Assembly: GCA_002085205.1 (NCBI GenBank)
Contig: NATF01000014.1
Span: 1 to 10,599, forward strand
Source: Candidatus Cloacimonas sp. 4484_275
Lineage (GTDB): Bacteria; Cloacimonadota; Cloacimonadia; Cloacimonadales; TCS61
DNA: 10,599 nt
Direction: 5' to 3'
Shown here: in pieces, positions 8,792 through 10,599 of the stretch
Numbering within the stretch: the first letter of the stretch is position 1
Layout: each line of letters opens with the position of its first letter
The notes under the pieces: model-generated
Told to the model about the DNA's origin: nothing
Database searches by the model: none
What the model saw: only the letters and a program-made list of their open reading frames with translations
Position numbers and translations under genes: made by a program

Positions 8792-8890
8792 TTGAAACAA
8801 AGGTGGAAATTAGCGGTTAATGTAAATTCGGAAACAACCCAAGGGGAAAAAAGCCCTTTTGACAGTTTAAATATCGATAATGAAGAATAG
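8792..8890 (+). CDS. Possible 32-aa short ORF (TTG start)
   Basis: A TTG at 8792 follows gaggag (8781-8786) by five bases, and the frame runs 32 codons to TAG at 8888-8890. The peptide starts with K-Q-R-W-K-L-A-V-N-V and ends acidic (NIDNEE). It is hydrophilic, with no signal peptide or membrane segment. It lies about 40 bases downstream of the promoter-like TTGACA/TAAATT pair. It could be a small protein, a leader peptide or the remnant of a larger gene. No family is recognised. Confidence 0.25.
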   Translation: MKQRWKLAVNVNSETTQGEKSPFDSLNIDNEE

Positions 8891-8910
8891 AATGAAGAAG
8901 TTGGGTTGGA

Positions 8911-8987
8911 GGTTATGCGAACTAAAAATTCGGAGTTATTACGAACTTTTTCAATATCTATAGGTTGGTTATGCGAACTTTTTAGTT
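8911..8987 (+). repeat. Direct repeats of ggttatgcgaact with an embedded inverted repeat
   Basis: The 13-mer ggttatgcgaact occurs at 8911-8923 and again at 8967-8979, starts 56 bases apart. A weaker third copy (gttattacgaacttttt, 8935-8951) lies between them. In addition, aactaaaaa (8920-8928) is the reverse complement of tttttagtt (8979-8987), so the block could fold or be bound by a dimeric protein. The gttatgc word resembles the GTTRRRY-type core of integron recombination sites, but imperfectly. Confidence 0.55.
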
Positions 8988-9001
8988 GGCAGAGATATTT
9001 A

Positions 9002-9014
9002 TGTTAGTGGCAAT
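9002..9014. repeat. Left arm of 13-bp perfect inverted repeat
   Basis: tgttagtggcaat at 9002-9014 is the exact reverse complement of attgccactaaca at 10117-10129, about 1.1 kb away. The two arms enclose the 243-aa and 57-aa genes. The match does not extend cleanly past 13 bases. In integron terms this would be the R' core (GTTAGTG) at the cassette's left edge. Confidence 0.65.
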
Positions 9015-9040
9015 ATGCTGGATTATAAATTACATAAAAA

Positions 9041-9067
9041 TAGGAGGATAAAATGCGTGGAGGGTAA
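9041..9067 (+). other. Strong Shine-Dalgarno leading to a four-codon ORF
   Basis: taggagga at 9041-9048 is one of the best ribosome-binding sites in the window, yet the ATG at 9053 reads only M-R-G-G before TAA at 9065-9067. Either a gene start was broken here, leaving its ribosome site behind, or the site works as a mini-leader cistron upstream of the 243-aa gene. A similar taggagg precedes the 57-aa gene at 9901-9907. Confidence 0.4.
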
Positions 9068-9104
9068 AAAAAATTCAACAAGTTATTTTTAGGTAATCAC
9101 AAGA

Positions 9105-9124
9105 TATGATTTATTGAAATCATA
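9105..9124. repeat. Perfect 8-bp hairpin upstream of the 243-aa gene
   Basis: tatgattt (9105-9112) and aaatcata (9117-9124) form a perfect stem with an attg loop, ending 40 bases before the start at 9165. It is AT-only apart from one G-C pair, so weak as RNA. It could instead be an operator for a dimeric regulator. Confidence 0.35.
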
Positions 9125-9164
9125 AAACAACTGATGTTATACAAAACAAACTTATGGATGAAAA

Positions 9165-9896
9165 ATGAGTAATCAAAGAACAAGTAAAATGGCACCTCTA
9201 CTTCACGATGTGCTTAAAAGAGCAGGGGCTTGGCACCAATTTATCGGCTCAACAGAATTCCCAAAATACTGGCTTTACAATGAAGATAAAACCTTTGGAA
9301 CCTCAGAAAAACTTGAAATCATTTATGATGATAAAGGTAGTTTAAAATCAGTGACTGGTTTTAACAAAACTGCTGAATCAATTTCGTTTGAATTAGCTTT
9401 GGATGAAATTAATAAAATATCTTCAGGTGTTTTCAAAAAAAATGGATTTAGTGAACTTGAAATTTCAGAACAGATCGTAGGTGATACAATCATAGCTAAT
9501 ACTAAATATTTAGCTGATTCAAAATATGATGTAAAGACAGAAGTAACAAGAAATTCACAAACTCCTGAGATTTTTGATATTAAAGTAGTTTTAAACAGTA
9601 AAACTTTCATTGGTAAAATTGATATCAATTCTATGGAAATTCCACAAATAGCTAATGATATCGTTGCAGAATTAAACAGTTTACAATCAAATGCAACAGT
9701 TGCAGGGATTGAAAACAATCTTTATTCTGTTCTGATTAAAGAAGCTTGGATTGAGGGTTCTTATGGTTGCCGTGATTGGCAGCATACTGCTGATAATGTT
9801 GGCACAATTCTTTCTGACTTGTTTGGTGTTTTTGTAACAGCTGCTTACTATTTAGTAAGTAAATTTTTAGCAGACTGCTCATCTTCTTGCAAATAA
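9165..9896 (+). CDS. Unrecognised 243-aa protein with hydrophobic, cysteine-bearing C-terminus
   Basis: No family is recognised. Residues 1-190 are soluble-looking and rich in beta-like, polar sequence (KLEIIYDDKGSLKSVTGF, FDIKVVLNSKTFIGKIDINS), with no N-terminal signal peptide. The last 45 residues differ: GCRDWQH at 201-207, a hydrophobic stretch at about 212-236 (VGTILSDLFGVFVTAAYYLV), and a tail DCSSSCK. The only cysteines are C202, C238 and C242, all in this tail. The layout, a long polar N-terminal part followed by a Cys-framed hydrophobic tail, recalls large peptide-bacteriocin precursors such as those of the halocin C8 type, but no match is claimed; a single-pass tail-anchored protein is the plain alternative. 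The ATG has a weak ggatga upstream. A 57-aa membrane protein follows after 16 bases. Base usage differs from the upstream operon, suggesting transfer. Confidence 0.75.
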   Translation: MSNQRTSKMAPLLHDVLKRAGAWHQFIGSTEFPKYWLYNEDKTFGTSEKLEIIYDDKGSLKSVTGFNKTAESISFELALDEINKISSGVFKKNGFSELEISEQIVGDTIIANTKYLADSKYDVKTEVTRNSQTPEIFDIKVVLNSKTFIGKIDINSMEIPQIANDIVAELNSLQSNATVAGIENNLYSVLIKEAWIEGSYGCRDWQHTADNVGTILSDLFGVFVTAAYYLVSKFLADCSSSCK

Positions 9897-9912
9897 GAAA
9901 TAGGAGGCTATT

Positions 9913-10086
9913 ATGACTAACTGGAAAAACCTAATCGGTCGATTGATAGGTGGATTAATATTTGTTATAGGTGCATATTTAACAAATAATAATCTTGGTG
10001 CAAACGCTACATATAGCATAGTAATTCTCGTTGTTGGTTTATTTGTTGTAAATCTTTTTACAATAAAAAAATCTAAAGATAAGTAA
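9913..10086 (+). CDS. 57-aa protein with two membrane segments
   Basis: This small ORF begins at ATG 9913 behind an excellent Shine-Dalgarno (taggagg, 9901-9907, five bases away). It encodes MTNWKNLIGRLIGG..., with two hydrophobic helices at about residues 7-23 and 35-52 joined by a short polar turn (LTNNNLGANATYS) and ending in a basic tail (IKKSKDK). It lies 16 bases after the 243-aa gene and is probably co-transcribed with it. Small two-helix membrane proteins beside secreted-peptide genes are often immunity proteins; here that is only inference. A general small membrane protein of unknown role is the cautious label. Confidence 0.7.
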   Translation: MTNWKNLIGRLIGGLIFVIGAYLTNNNLGANATYSIVILVVGLFVVNLFTIKKSKDK

Positions 10087-10116
10087 TTGAATTTAATGCT
10101 TTGTTTTATCAAAATA

Positions 10117-10177
10117 ATTGCCACTAACACACAGCTCCCCGCCGTTGGCGGGGCAGCTGCCATCCATTATGGGCAAT
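10117..10177. repeat. Bulged hairpin with complementary outer arms; attC-like candidate
   Basis: The inner stem pairs cagctccccgcc (10132-10143) with ggcgggg-c-agctg (10147-10159): 12 base pairs, one bulged C at 10154, loop gtt. The outer arms attgcc (10117-10122) and ggcaat (10172-10177) can also pair, across internal loops that contain ctaac and ttatg. The left arm attgccactaaca exactly complements 9002-9014. Two paired zones, an unpaired spacer and an extrahelical base are what integron attC sites show as folded single strands. The core boxes are not canonical (ATTATGG instead of GTTRRRY). It lacks a T-run, so it is a poor intrinsic terminator. A REP-like or transposon-end hairpin is the alternative. 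Confidence 0.5.
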
Positions 10178-10191
10178 AAATTGAGAGGATT

Positions 10192-10599
10192 ATGAGAAAA
10201 TTATATCTCTTCGGTGATTTAGCTGAGAACTTCGAAACTTTAGTTAATCCATTTGTGAAACAATCAGGCGGAGAAAAAGCTAAAATTGTTTTGTTAATTG
10301 CTGGTGGAAAAGATTGGGAGAAGCATATTTATATTTACACTACTCCGATGAGAAAGAACGGAGTAAATAATATTTCTGTAATCGTTCCTGAAAAAGATGG
10401 CTCTACTATTTCAGAAGATAATTTAAGAAAATTGAAAGATTCAACTGGTATTTTTGTCGGTGGTGGAAATACGGCAATTTATCAGAAGATTTATTGTAAT
10501 TCAAAAATTGCTAATCTTATTAAGGATAAGTATAAAAACGATATCCCATTTGCTGGGCTTTCGGCTGGAGCAATAATTACAGCAACAATTTTTTGGGAG
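10192..10599 (+). CDS. Peptidase S51 family protein (dipeptidase E/cyanophycinase-like), N-terminal part
   Basis: The ATG at 10192, with gagagga at 10183-10189, opens 136 codons that run off the right edge. The protein begins MRKLYLFGDL, continues with KIVLLIAGGKDW, and has the family signatures FVGGGNTAIYQKIY and FAGLSAGAIITA; the Ser of GLSAG is the expected nucleophile of S51 serine peptidases with a class-I glutamine-amidotransferase-like fold. These enzymes cleave Asp-containing dipeptides or beta-Asp-Arg products. The catalytic His and acidic residue lie beyond the window. It starts only 25 bases after the candidate cassette boundary at 10167, a spacing common for genes in cassettes. 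Base use matches the 9165-10086 genes rather than the polysaccharide operon. Confidence 0.82.
   Translation, partial: MRKLYLFGDLAENFETLVNPFVKQSGGEKAKIVLLIAGGKDWEKHIYIYTTPMRKNGVNNISVIVPEKDGSTISEDNLRKLKDSTGIFVGGGNTAIYQKIYCNSKIANLIKDKYKNDIPFAGLSAGAIITATIFWE

Larger units (their letters stand above)
8631..9164. other. Gene-poor junction between the polysaccharide operon and the accessory segment
   Basis: This 534-base stretch has no ORF over 40 codons that looks like a real gene. Just after the cyclase stop is an AT-rich imperfect inverted repeat (aaacaat 8644-8650 with attgttt 8674-8680) that might weakly end transcription. It also holds a promoter-like pair, a possible 32-codon ORF, direct repeats at 8911-8979, the left arm of a 13-bp inverted repeat at 9002-9014, a strong Shine-Dalgarno leading to a four-codon ORF, and a perfect AT-rich hairpin at 9105-9124. 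The mix of repeats and broken short reading frames suggests past recombination. Confidence 0.7.
9002..10177 (+). mobile_element. Putative integron-type gene cassette or small mobile element
   Basis: This segment is bounded by a 13-bp inverted repeat, carries two same-strand genes without a transposase, and ends in a strong bulged hairpin 30 bases after the last stop codon. If cut just before ttagtggcaat (9004) and before ttatgggcaat (10167) and closed into a circle, the ends would give attgccactaa...ttagtggcaat, a perfect arm pair around the hairpin. That is the behaviour expected of a cassette whose attC is completed by its own first bases. Points against: no integrase gene, an A rather than G at the 3' crossover base (10166), and no clear matching attC on the left. 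Confidence 0.4.

Noticed and set aside
8911..8979. CRISPR array
   Set aside because: There are only two exact 13-bp copies, with irregular spacing; no true repeat-spacer pattern and no cas genes are present.
8631..9164. tRNA or other structured RNA gene
   Set aside because: No cloverleaf, T-loop (GTTCRANNC) or CCA-like end could be found in the junction.
9002..10129. Insertion sequence with terminal inverted repeats
   Set aside because: Neither enclosed gene resembles a transposase and no target-site duplication is seen beside the arms; a non-autonomous element is still possible.
10132..10159. Hairpin as a standard intrinsic terminator
   Set aside because: The stem is strong but is followed by ccatccattatg rather than a T-run, and the flanking arms are better explained by a repeat or recombination site.

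Overview
The window looks like a moderately AT-rich bacterial chromosome of the FCB kind (Bacteroidetes/Fibrobacteres/Cloacimonetes-like lineages). The main clue is a secreted propeller protein that ends in a FlgD-Ig-like, type-IX-secretion-style C-terminal domain (YPNPF start, then WNG...SGIYFY). This placement is inference from protein style. No rRNA or tRNA gene was seen, and no phylum can be fixed.

Positions 1-8630 hold one dense plus-strand surface-polysaccharide operon. In order it carries: the C-terminal part of a WecA/TagO/MraY-family polyprenyl-phosphate sugar-1-phosphate transferase; the large propeller protein, whose reading frame is broken near its N-terminus; a short GT4 glycosyltransferase that seems to lack its middle; a polysaccharide-deacetylase (NodB-fold) protein; an intact GT4 glycosyltransferase; a Wzx-like flippase; and a 3-dehydroquinate-synthase-family enzyme. 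Genes overlap by ATGA or sit a few to 25 bases apart, so they are probably co-transcribed. The logic is: start a glycan on a lipid carrier, extend it with glycosyltransferases, trim it with a deacetylase, and flip it across the inner membrane.

Positions 8631-9164 form a gene-poor junction. It holds a promoter-like sequence, a possible 32-codon ORF, direct repeats containing ggttatgcgaact, and a strong Shine-Dalgarno that leads into a four-codon ORF.

From about 9000 the sequence style changes: the ttccg/cggaa words that are frequent in the operon vanish. The segment about 9002-10177 is bounded by a 13-bp perfect inverted repeat and ends in a strong bulged hairpin whose outer arms resemble the segment's own left end. 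This layout resembles an integron-type gene cassette with an attC-like site, although the core boxes are not canonical and no integrase is present. Inside are an unrecognised 243-aa protein with a hydrophobic, cysteine-bearing C-terminus and, 17 bases on, a 57-aa protein with two membrane segments. The pair could be a secreted peptide precursor with an immunity or partner protein, but that is speculative. After the hairpin, a peptidase S51 (dipeptidase E/cyanophycinase-like) gene begins and runs off the window; it may be the next cassette.
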